A program made the translations under genes and the position numbers. From Dasypus novemcinctus (lineage: Eukaryota > Chordata > Mammalia > Cingulata > Dasypodidae), in the NCBI RefSeq assembly GCF_030445035.2, contig NC_080677.1:29585513-29649512 (forward strand): DNA of 64,000 nt. The letters run 5' to 3'. Below are positions 34,935 to 44,771 of the stretch, in pieces (within the stretch, counting starts at the first letter, position 1; every line of letters starts with the position of its first letter). The notes below the pieces were generated by a model. That model ran no database searches, was not told where the DNA came from, and was given only the letters and a program-made list of their open reading frames with translations.

Positions 34935-35165
34935 CTTAAATCCTCATTTACTCAATCAATAGTTACTGAGTACTTGTGTTAGGCACTGTCCTGGCCACAG
35001 GTGAACCAACAGGGGCATTCCTGCCTTTTAAGAGTTCTCATCTGCAGGGGAGTGACAATAGTGTCCCTGGGATAAGCCAGGAATCGGTGCAGCATACTGC
35101 AGAAGCACAGACGACATGTACTAAACTCCATTTTGGGGCTCTTTCTGGAGCATCTGTCTGTTAAA
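34935..35165 (-). repeat. L2 LINE 3' end, antisense
   Basis: 'actcaatcaatagttactgagtacttgtgttaggcactgtcctgg' is the antisense L2 end. Confidence 0.6.
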
Positions 35166-35354
35166 GTATAAAGGAAGAGCAGGAGTTTCGTCTCTTTTGT
35201 AGTATATACAAAGGAGAAATTTCAAGTTAGCTGGAAGAGCTGGTATTGGTGGATCTGGTCCCAGCCAGGAAAATTATTGTGCCAATGGCAAGGGGTACCA
35301 TGTTGAATGTGATCGTGCTCTGGAATTTGTGGCATGTATTTTTAGGGTCTAGTC

Positions 35355-35900
35355 TTTTTTATTATCATTATTTTTATTGTAGTGATATATATACCACACG
35401 TTTTCCCATTTTAACCCCTTTCATGTGTACAATTCAGTGATATCGATTACACTTACAGTGTTGTGCCATCCACACCACCATCCATTACCAAACTTTTCCA
35501 GCACCCCAATAGAAACATTGCACCTAATAAGCAATAACTCCCAATTCTTCTCCCCCCTGGCCCCTGGTAACCTCTAATCTATACCTGTCTCTATGAATTT
35601 TCTCATTCTAAGTATATCATGTAAGTGCAGTCATACAATATTTGTCCTTTTGTGTCTGGCTTATTTCCCTCAACATGGTTGTCAAGGTTCTTCTACATTG
35701 TAGCATGTACCAGCACATTCCTTATTATGGCTGACTATTCCATTGTATGGATATATTACATTTTATTTATCTGTTCATTTGTAGATGGACAGTTGGGTTG
35801 TTTTCACCTTTTGGATATTGTGAATAGTGTTGCTATGAACATTGGTGTACAAATATCTGTTCAAGTACCTGTTTTCAATTATTTGGGGGTATATCTAGTG
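35355..35900 (-). repeat. Old L1 3' UTR region, antisense
   Basis: 'tgtacaattcagtgatatcgattacacttacagtgttgtgccatccacaccaccatcc', 'tttgtccttttgtgtctggcttatttccctcaacatgg' and 'gatggacagttgggttgttttcacc' are textbook antisense L1M landmarks. Confidence 0.88.
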
Positions 35901-36484
35901 TGCTTCTTAATATAAGAGTAGATTGTAAAGACATTAAAAAATTAAAGTCTAGAGAAGGCAAGTGATTTTCCTGAACCCACACAACTAGCGGTTAGAGAAG
36001 TGGGTCTAGAACCTGGGCTGTTGTGTCCTTTACTGAATCTCATCAACTTTAGGGTTTAGCTCCATCTATTCATGGACTCATGGGTGCTGTATAAAGCTGT
36101 ATAGGTTCTTTTTAGCACAAGGGCCCTTTCACAGTGGAAGGGCCCCCCCATTTTTTTTTAACTTCCATAAAAGCAACTGCCCTCTTTGAACTGATAGAGC
36201 CCATCCCACAGAAACACAAATTCCCATCTCCCAAACCGTATTAAAACAATGATGTTTCCTGTGATATTTTTTATTCATGAGGTTCAAAGCACGTAGTATC
36301 AGTGTTGTGGTGCCAACTGGCATATAATAATCAGTTTCACAGGTGCGTTTCCAGCAAGTTTCACAACATCTCTGCCAATCAGTGAGCCAGGGCCACACCA
36401 ACAAGGTTTGGTTCTTAGTCCTGAGCACTCTACTCTAGCCCAGCACCAGAGAGAGTGGCACTCTTTAGAGATGTTTGTCCTATA
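35901..36484. other. No gene seen; antisense-MIR-like start
   Basis: 'gagaaggcaagtgattttcctgaacccacacaactagcggttagagaagtggg' near 35.95-36.0 kb is an antisense MIR fragment. The rest is unrecognised. Confidence 0.45.
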
Positions 36485-38115
36485 TATGTTTAAAATTTTT
36501 TGAATATATTTTTAGTTTTAATTTTTTGAAAGATATTTAGATGACATAAATGTTACATTTAAAATAGAGGGGATTCTCATATGCCCTGCTCCCTACATCT
36601 CCCTCATTTTCCCACAATAACAATATCCTTCATTAGTGTGGTACATTCATTACAATTGATGAAAACATTTTGGAGCATGGCCTCTAAGCATGGATTATAG
36701 TTTACACTGTAGTTTATACTCTCCTGCACAATATTGTAGGTTATGGCAAGATATGCAATAGCCTGTATCTGTCATTGTAATGTCATTCAGGAGAATTCCC
36801 AAGTCCTAAAAATGTCCTCATATTTCACCTATTTTTCCCTCTCCCTGCCCTCACAACCTCCAGGGGCCACTAATTCCACATCAATAATATAATTTCTCCC
36901 ATTGCTAGAATCACAATAAGTTTATAGTTCAATACCAGTAAGTCTATTTTAGTCCATAGTTCATTCCCCAATCCTCAGGATTCTGGGGTGGTGATGCCTA
37001 CTCCACCTCTAACTGAGAGGGGGCTTCAATCCCATGGGGCAGATGGTTGGGACTCTCTTGTTTGAAGTTGTAGACTCTCTTGGTTCCTTGGGATCATTGC
37101 TGCCCATCATCATCTCCTTGTTAGTTGTTCTTGGTGAGTCCAATGAACTGGAGAGTAGGTGTTGCAATTCCATTGAGGCTGAGGGCCAGGCTGGCACATG
37201 GACAGCCCAAAGGTTTTAGACTCTTGTGTACACCTATCAACCCTAGTACTAATTATAGGTTCAAATAGAAGGGTCAGAAGAGCCATGTTTAGGGAAACCA
37301 CAACTGAGTACAACTCTGTCACAAGGGGAAGCATAAATTCCAAAATAGAGCCCACTGGCAAGGCAGCAAACTCTTGAGCTATCTACCCTGACTATAGTGT
37401 CTGGATGTTTCCAGAGCCCTCATGAGCCCCACTATTTGACGTAGTATTTACTTTGGCAGTTAATGAGAACCTGCTGAGACACGTATAAGCGTAACCTCTG
37501 GAATGACCTCCCGACTCACTTTGAAGTCTCTTAGCCATATAAACGAATTTGTCTTTACTTTCCCCCTTTTTGGTCAAGGTCTTTTTCCAGTTGCATTGAA
37601 AGTTGGTGCTTGATAATAATCCCTTGATGCCAGGGAGGCTCATCCCAGAGAGTCATGTCCCATGCAGGGGAAAGTAATACATTTATTACATATGCTGAGT
37701 TCGGCTTAGAGAGATGCCACATTTGAGCAACAAGGAGGCTCTCAGGAGGTAACTCTTAGGGACCCTATACTAGTAGGTTAAGTTTCAGTTTCAAGAGTAA
37801 AGGTCCATAAATAGAGTCATCAGTATTAAGGGCCCATCAATGGACCATCCTCCTTCACTAATCATTGCCCCTGTACTCAGGGGTTTCTTGCTATTCCATT
37901 AGAGAATGGGGCAGAGCTCTCCGGGATGGGAATTCAATATTCTTTCAGTTATTTGAGTTTTCTTACTAATCAATCCCTCATTGCTCCAATTCCCTGTACA
38001 AGTAATAGTTCTTTATACGAACTGCTTCCTGCTCAAATTGCTGTACCGTTTCTTCCTCCCAACTGGAGTCCAACTAATACACAACCCTCAGAAATTTTGC
38101 TACAGTCAGACAAGC
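36485..38115 (-). repeat. Lineage-type repeat family A, long copy, antisense
   Basis: In reverse complement the 3' end has the order (tttgcaacaaatgta)ccacactaatgaagg, a G-rich tract and an A/T-rich end. The interior matches the 54.4-55.0 kb sense copy over several blocks: 'cacctactctccag.tcattggactcacc', 'gatgatgatggg' and 'catgggat..aagcc.cctct'. At about 1.6 kb this is the longest copy here, with no long ORF (best 83 codons). I take it for the 3' UTR of a lineage LINE or a non-autonomous derivative. Confidence 0.65.
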
Positions 38116-38374
38116 CTGCTTAGCCAGAGGAGGAAAGAGTGTGGCCCTAACAAGAGCTACATTCTAGCTGCACCTGCTCTCCAGGGGGTTCACATTCCCA
38201 ATCACTTGAATGTCCATGCAGACTAGCCAGAAGTTCATGAAGGTGCATGGAGAATGCAAGGAGACCCTTGAAATTCCCTGAGCTCCCCAACTGAAAGAGA
38301 CACATGATCACACATAGGGAATACTGCAATGATGGTGGACAACACAAGCTAATTCACTACTCATAGACGTGTTC

Positions 38375-38695
38375 CAACAGTGATTAGCCTTATTTTGGGG
38401 TAGAAGAGCCATGACAGTTACATGGGAGAAGACTCTTCAAGACTGATTCAAGATTTTCTAGGCAGGCAATAAGGAAAGAATATGCCAAGCAGAGGCAACA
38501 ATATAGACAAAAGCCTTCAGGAAGGGAAAGCACAGCTCCTCCAGGGGAACTGTAAGTCATATGGAATGGTTGGACATTGGATCCTGGGCTTTGTGGAGGA
38601 GTTTGGACCACATCCTCAGGTGATGGGGAGCTCCTGCAGGGTTTTAAACAGAGTGTGGAGAAGTGTTAAGAAATGATTGTCTCCAGGCCCTTGCT
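38375..38695 (-). repeat. L2 LINE body, antisense
   Basis: 'gaatatgccaagcagaggcaacaatatagacaaaagccttcagg' and 'gggagctcctgcagggttttaaacagagtgtgg' fit antisense L2. Confidence 0.6.
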
Positions 38696-39139
38696 CCTGG
38701 AGATGATGGATTCTTGACTAAGATAACACTAATGGGAATGGGAAAAATAAATCTAAACAAGAGTAGGGAATTAGGTGGATAGGTAGGATTTTGGAACCCA
38801 AAGGCTAGTTATAAGAAACAATGAGATAATAGGTGTGAAAGTATACTTTTTGAAGGCTAATATGCTACACTAAGATATCCTTACTGTAATTAGATTTTGA
38901 ACATGAATCATGAAGCTTGATGTTCTGAGATAGCAGCATCAACCTAATTATTGAGCCAGATGTGGTAAGGTGGTGGTAGCCTCCTTATCACAGTTTACAC
39001 CTGAGCTTCCCCTCCCTACTCCTCACCTAGCAATAGGAACTAGACGGCTGGCGCCTTTGCATTTTAAAGTAAACAATGAACATTTTATACAAGTTAACTA
39101 TTACATCCAGTTGCTCAAAATAGAAGATACTAAAAGAGG

Positions 39140-39250
39140 CCTTTAAAGTATTAATATAGATTCCACTCCCTCATTTTACAGAAGAGCAAACTGACACAGA
39201 GGTCTTCTAAGTCTTGTTCAAGAGTAAGTCAGAGAGGACTATGATCAAGC
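39140..39250 (-). repeat. MIR SINE fragment, antisense
   Basis: 'ctccctcattttacagaagagcaaactgacacagagg' is the core antisense MIR phrase. Confidence 0.6.
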
Positions 39251-39309
39251 ACCTAGGAAAACTGTAGGAGCTCTCCATAGCATTCCTTGTAGGTTATGAG
39301 TCAACAGTT

Positions 39310-39545
39310 ATGTTTTTTGACTGGCTCCTGAGAAGAAGTTAATAATCCAGGGTACTTGGGAATGTGAGGAAAATTCCTCCAGAACGGGCACAGAGATAGT
39401 TAACAGTACAATTATGAAAGTGTGTTTTTCATCAGTTGCAACAATTGTACCGTACCAACCCAAGGAGTTAATAGGGTGGTATAAGGAAATCTGTGTTTTA
39501 TGCATGATTGTTCTGTAAACCCACAAGTTCTCTAAAAAAGAGTAA
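39310..39545 (+). repeat. Lineage-type repeat family B, 3' end, sense
   Basis: The end 'gcatgattgttctgtaaacccacaagttctctaaaaaag' aligns with the reverse complement of the 50.6-kb repeat start (acatgattgttttgtaagctcac, then aacttctct). Upstream 'catcagttgcaacaattgtacc' resembles family A, so A and B may share an origin. Confidence 0.5.
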
Positions 39546-40454
39546 GTTGAAAAGGAAAAAAGAGCTAGAGGGGAAATGGATAGATCAAAATAAATGCAAG
39601 GCATGTATCAACAAAAGCAACAACGAAGAGGCATAGGGTCAGCCTCACAGGGCTAGGGAATTTGTGTTTCTTCAACCTGAATCCTCTGGTTTTAAGGCCA
39701 GAAATTTTTGTCTCATGAGTAAACAGTGTTGCTACACACCTCATAGATAAAGATACTCCATTCGTGGTTTTTATCATGGCATGAGGTTAGGGTGACAACT
39801 CTGACATCTTGACTGAGAGTCAATCATTTCATCATCTGCAGCACAATTCGGTACAGAAGCACAGCTGAGTTCCTCGGCCTGAATATGTGGAAGGGCCACT
39901 TATGCCCTGATTTAAGTCTTAGCTATCTGGTCTAGAGCTATCACCATTTCCATATAAATGGCCACCTGTCCTCTCTAAGGCAAGGCCAGTGCAGTTTCCT
40001 TACGTCCTATCTCATTAGCGATAATCTTTTCTCACTGTGAACATCACTCATCCCAAATTCGAAGGGCCATCTTCTGACGAAGTGATTGTCAATACACTGT
40101 GCCTGCAGGAGGAGGGGAAGGCCCTTGTGTCTCCTGGCACCCCCTTTTCCATGTCCCTGAGCTTCATGGGAATGCACGTATTCCAACTGGGAGGCAAGGT
40201 GAGAATGGGACAGGGAGTACCTACAGGAAAAGGTGAGGAGAACCATGCTGCAATGGGGTAGCCAGCTTATCAATGACAAAGCTTGTCCTGGGGTCCACAT
40301 TTGTTCCTCATCCAAGGAACCTGTATGTTGAGACCCAAGAGTGTAAAATATCTCATCACACCTCCTACTTGCCATGGAGATAAATTCAAATTACCCCATG
40401 AAAGAACCATCTACATTTCTGAATAGTTAAAATCAAATCCTCGAGGAATCAGAC
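39546..40454. other. No gene or recognised repeat
   Basis: A 122-codon minus ORF (40007-40375) and a 74-codon plus ORF overlap each other with no recognised domain. Confidence 0.35.
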
Positions 40455-40800
40455 TTTTTTTTAAAGATATATTTTTTTAATTTCTCCCGACCCCCTTGTT
40501 GTTTGCACTTGCTGTGTCTCTTTGTCTTCTTTTGTTTCTTTAGGAGGCATGGGGAACTGAGCCAGGACCTCTGATGTGGGAGGGAGGCAACTAATTGCTT
40601 AAGCCACCTCTGTTCTCTGCTTTATTGTGTCTCCTGTTATGTTTTTTCCTCTTGTGTCTCTTGTTGTGTCATCAGGTCAGCTCCCCACACCTGTCCATCG
40701 TGCCAGCTCTCTGTCTTCTCCAGGAGGCATTGGGAACCAAACCACAGACCTCCCATGTGGAAGGTGGGAGTCCATTCGCTTGAGCCACATCCACTTCCCA
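40455..40800 (-). mobile_element. Diverged dimeric tRNA-headed SINE, antisense
   Basis: Two tRNA-like modules in reverse are visible (near 40.54-40.61 and 40.72-40.80 kb, each with 'ggaggca..ggga/aac' and 'gacct..gatgtgg' type motifs), separated by a body recalling the DAS body (gtgtctcttgttgtgtcatc). It is older than the long copies, and no target duplication is clear. Confidence 0.75.
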
Positions 40801-41465
40801 AAATAAACTTCTAAAAGATTACCTTCCCTTATTCTACCTATCAAGTTAGCTTTTTGTGTGTTTGTTTCCAGTCTGGCCAACACTTCTCTGCTAGGGGAAA
40901 ATAATATTCTCTCTCTCTTTTTCTTTTTCATATAAGATCTCTGGGTCTTTGGAAATTAATGTCCATTCTTTCACTTATTCCTTTCCTGTTCACCTTTTAT
41001 TTGAAATTCTTTCTGTTCACTTTTCTTATTCATTTCAAAGCTCCAGAATTTTCTTCTTTGTGCATCTTAGAAAAAGAACTATTTCTGACAAAACTTTAGC
41101 CAATGCTACTGTTCATTAGGCTTATGGTTCCCTTCTAAGGACTCGGTCAGGTCAGAGTTGCTGAGTTCATGTTATGTTTCAAAGCAAAAAAATATTTCTC
41201 TGTGCTCTAAAGAAGGAGAATTTCCTAACTGCCCATGCCAGATAGTCCCTGCTCTTGAAATACAAGTCAGAATGGGATGAACGATGGAAGTGCAAGCACA
41301 AAGGGGTGTTCGGGTGACCTGCAGCGAGTCATTGCTATACCACTGACTTTGCAAGGAGAATCACTGAGGAAAAAGCTGCCCTGTACATAGAATTATCATG
41401 CTTATGAGAGTATTAAGCAAGTTCACCAGTAGATTTCCATCCTTTCTTGTCACATTTTTTGGGCA
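40801..41465. other. No gene or recognised repeat
   Basis: Nothing supported. Confidence 0.35.
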
Positions 41466-41469
41466 AGAA

Positions 41470-41580
41470 TTAACAGCATTACTTTTTCAGGTACCCGGGG
41501 CTGGGAATTGAACCCAGGACCTTGCATCTGGAAAACTGGCACTCAACCACTGAGCCACATTGGCTTCCCTGAGTTGGTGT
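41470..41580 (-). mobile_element. tRNA-derived SINE monomer, antisense
   Basis: The reverse complement gives a tRNA-like head (gggaagccaatgtggctcag) with B box (ggttcaattcc) and no long body, ending in an A-rich stretch in sense orientation. It resembles the short ancestral form of the family. Confidence 0.72.
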
Positions 41581-41584
41581 TATC

Positions 41585-41692
41585 ATTTGTTTTACTTGTT
41601 TGGTTTTTTTCAGGAGGCACCGGGAACCAAATCCAGGACCTCCCATTTGGGAGGTGGGCACTCAACTGCTTAAGCCACATCCATCCCCTATG
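41585..41692 (-). mobile_element. tRNA-derived SINE monomer, antisense
   Basis: A second short head-only copy (in reverse, ggggatggatgtggcttaag, then a 'ggtgcctcctg' end) lies next to the previous one in the same orientation. The pair could be a tandem dimer or two separate insertions. Confidence 0.7.
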
Positions 41693-41699
41693 TTCTTTC

Positions 41700-43700
41700 T
41701 TAATGGTTTCCAAACTTGTAAGTGAAATTTCATTTATAATGGGATTTAAAGAAAATAAAGGTCTCTAGCCTAATTAAATCCAAATTTAATTCAACATTTG
41801 CCTTTTAATTATCATAATTTATCTTGACGTTAAAACTTAAAAAAAAATCTGTATACATGTAATGGGAATGCAATTAATCATTGATAAAGTATATGAAGCC
41901 CAGCAGGACACTGTCAAATTATCTTTGTCAACTTATCTCTTCTTACTCATGATCTTTTTATTCCACCAGTTTTGCTTGGTTTCTGATTTCAGTGTGTTTG
42001 GATTAAATCAGTGTTTAGTATTATATAATTACAAAGCAGGACAGCAGATTGCTAATTTTACTCACTGTCATAACTACCATTAGTATAGTTAACCTCTTTC
42101 CAAACAGTGGGGCAAAGATGTCATGTAATAAGCTCTACTACTATATTCTGCTATTGATGATCTGCTGCAATTATAGACCTGGACAGAATCCAAAACTAGA
42201 TGTGGAACCTGGAAAAATGCCAATGGATTGTGAATTTGAAGGAATTTCTAAGAAAAAAAGTTCTTCAAAACAATAAAATTGCAGATGGAAGAGATAGTAT
42301 AAGACTTTTAAATTATACAATTGCAGGCTTAATTTTATAAATGGGCACAGTTTTAATATCTGATATTCTGGGAATAAAATCTTTTGGGATAGTTAACTAC
42401 TCTAATGTTGATAACTGTCTGCAGATGAAATGAAAATATTTTATGAAGGTGTTCCCAAGCCAGTTTGACAACCACTGCTCTGTAATCTCCCGCTGCTCTG
42501 CGAGCCCACAGTCCCTCCTTCACCAGGAAGCTCTTCTTGGATTCAAGTTCTCCAAGTTCTCCAAGTTCTCAACTCTTCTCTTCATCCATTTCTAGAGACG
42601 GTAAACCCATTTAAAATTAACGTCAAGTTTTCCTCATTCTGGAAACACCATGGGGAGATGTTTGCAACCCACTTCCCAGTTCTAAAAACACAACCAAAAA
42701 AGTCTCTTCATGATTAAAACAAAACCAACCAATATTGTCCTTTAATGTAAGATGTTCATAGTCCCCACATAAATCATTTCATTTAGAGCAGGCTCTTTTG
42801 TATGTGGCAACTCACATGTAAAACGGTAAACTCTATTATTCTGGTACCCAAACTAGGGCCTTGATTCACTAATTTAAATCCTTATCAGTCATCCTCATCA
42901 GGTTTCTTTGTGAAATTTCTTTAGAAACTGTATGTTTCACTATATTATACATTACTAATTTGAGAGAAATGAAAAACTATCTCTTCCTCCAGTAAATTCA
43001 GGAGCACCAATTTCTTGCTTGTAACCCTCTTAAAAAATGTACACTTTAATCAACATAATTTCCCTCCTATGCATTTCTGGGTGTTTATAAATGAACTGAA
43101 TAGTGGTGGGAAAAGATCCCAGTGCCTCTTAAGGACTACAATAACTCTCTTGTAATTTGCTGAAAGCGAGTGGTATTCATTTACTCTTTTTCTTGAAGTT
43201 CATAGTAAAAGCAAACAGGTAGATTCTTGTTAAGAATCTTCAGGTTGGTAGAGTTAAAGGCTTTGAAACTAGATAAATGCCTATTTCAGACTAAAGAAAT
43301 AAACTTTTGAAGCAAAGCATTGGGGGGAAAGCCTGCTTTGCACAAACTAAGAGTTCAGTGCTTCTGTTAGAGTAGTTTTGAAAAATTGTCAGTCACTAAG
43401 GTTAACAATGGATACTGAAAAGAATGTATGACTAGCATTGTGACTTACCTACTCTATGAAAATTCACCGAAGAAAGAGGAGAATGTAGGATAATGATGGG
43501 TACCTTATCCTCCCTTCCTCCAGTGTGGCTAGTAAATAGGGAAAACTGGCTAAGTGGTTCCATTCTGGGTGTTGCTGGTTTCTGGAAATGCTATCTTCCT
43601 TGAAACTTTCCAAGAGTGGATGTTATGTCGCATGGTAAATGATTTACTCTGTCACCGTGGACTTTTCATGTCTGCTTTTAAGTATGAGGGGTTTCAATCT
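41700..43700. other. Repeat-poor stretch downstream of PRR15
   Basis: About 2 kb with almost no recognised repeat except a possible MER5 end near 42.46 kb ('gccagtttgacaaccactgctctg') and a short tandem 'ttctccaag' near 42.55 kb. A 75-codon ORF (42049-42276) ends in a lysine/serine-rich tail (SKKKSSSKQ) followed by aataaa at about 42.27 kb. This might be the end of a decayed retrocopy, but no parent is recognised. Confidence 0.4.
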
Positions 43701-44283
43701 TGCAATGGAAAAAAATACAAAAAGTCACCTTGTCTTTCAGCAATGATTTTAATAAGCAAAGCTAAAATAGATTATACAGTTTTGTAATTCAATGTTATAA
43801 GTAATGCTGCCTTATTTCAAATGCTCTTACTTAAGAATGCTTCCTTCTTTCCCCCAGCCCTTCTCTTGAAATCTAAATCTACAGAAGTACTCGTTTGAAA
43901 GTGCATTTCTCAGGCATTAAAAACAGCATTCTGATTTGCTTTCCAATAGTGAGTCCAAGCGCACACCATCCCTGTTTGGGGTAGCGTGCAGTTCGAGTTC
44001 AAGAGTAGCTTTTTGGGGGAAAAATCATACCAACTTCCTCTCTACGGGTATATTCTCTTACAACTAAACATTTAATACATCCTTGAGTGATGAAATATTG
44101 AAAACTCACTTGATACTTAAATTTCCAGAAAAATAAAGTGGTGGAAGCTTTGCATATATATTCTGAATTTGGTGAGCTGAAACGCCAAGTACAGGGGTGT
44201 GTCAGAATACTCAGACTTAGAGCTGGGGGAGGGGGGGGGGGTGGATAAGAGCGACAGGAAGAGAAAGTCCCAGAGCGCGCGGG
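43700..44283 (-). other. PRR15: Probable PRR15 3' UTR
   Basis: Downstream of the PRR15 stop there is no repeat I recognise for more than 2 kb. Minus-strand ATTAAA hexamers lie at 44076-44071 and 43753-43748; I saw no closer AATAAA on that strand. A C-run in the transcript sense (plus-strand G-run at about 44225-44241) lies just after the stop. The true end of the transcript cannot be fixed from the sequence. Confidence 0.35.
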
Positions 44284-44664
44284 TTACTGCCTCTCCTCTT
44301 GGGAGTCACCAGGGGAGCTGGCCTCCTCCGGAGATTTGATCCCCTCGGGGAGCAGCGAAGCACGCACCTTCCTCTTTTCCTTGAAGCGACCAGAGCGGGA
44401 GATCTTCAAATTGCGGCGGCTGTTGCCCAATTTCTCCACGCAGAACTTGTAGGGCTCGCCGGGGTTCCCGAAGAGATTGGTGGTGTCCTGGTTCTCCATG
44501 GAGCTGCTGGTCCAGTCGGGACTGGGCGGCGCCGGGGACGTGAGCTCGCCCACGGCAGGCTCGGCCGAAGGCTGCGCACCCTCGGTGGCTTCCTTGCTTT
44601 TCTTCCTGAGGGTGAGCGATTTCCACCACGGGACCGAGCCGCCTGCGCTGCTGCTCTCCGCCAT
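44284..44664 (-). CDS. PRR15: PRR15, proline-rich protein 15 (complete, 126 aa)
   Basis: Recognised by recall of mammalian PRR15. The protein has the family's N-terminal PWWKSLT block (residues 12-18) with a basic KKSKEA stretch after it, a proline-rich [13 protein letters not shown] segment (43-55), and a conserved basic block [17 protein letters not shown] (83-99) followed by an acidic, proline-bearing tail ([10 protein letters not shown], 111-120). The human protein is about 129 residues, so 126 is full length. The start was chosen because MAESSS aligns with the family N-terminus and has G at -3 and G at +4; the stop is TAA at 44286-44284. There is no signal peptide or membrane segment. 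Known of the family: a small nuclear protein linked to cell-cycle exit and differentiation in gut epithelium and to trophoblast survival; its biochemical activity is not established. The coding region is a single exon, as in other mammals. Residues 56-80 diverge most from my memory of the human sequence. The frame is also open upstream to the splice acceptor. Confidence 0.95.
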   Translation of the reverse strand: MAESSSAGGSVPWWKSLTLRKKSKEATEGAQPSAEPAVGELTSPAPPSPDWTSSSMENQDTTNLFGNPGEPYKFCVEKLGNSRRNLKISRSGRFKEKRKVRASLLPEGIKSPEEASSPGDSQEERQ

Positions 44665-44771
44665 GACCTCCGGGACGCTGCGGGTGAGGAAGGGCCCCTC
44701 TTTCTCGTGGTCCACTGCACCCCTTCTCCGGCTTCTCCCACGTGGGATGGGAGCCCAGGCAGATCCCTGCT
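44665..44771 (-). other. PRR15: PRR15 exon 2, 5' untranslated part
   Basis: Between the inferred splice acceptor (exon starts at 44771) and the PRR15 start codon lie 107 bases that would be 5' UTR. They contain no stop in the PRR15 frame: 35 codons are open, reading ...[10 protein letters not shown]...TRSVPEV before the start. The family start at 44664 is still preferred because recalled orthologues begin there. An ATG at 44787 in the same frame lies inside the inferred intron and should not be used. Confidence 0.6.

Noticed and set aside
40007-40375. 122-codon minus-strand ORF
   Set aside because: No domain, codon bias or splice context supports it, and a plus-strand ORF overlaps it.
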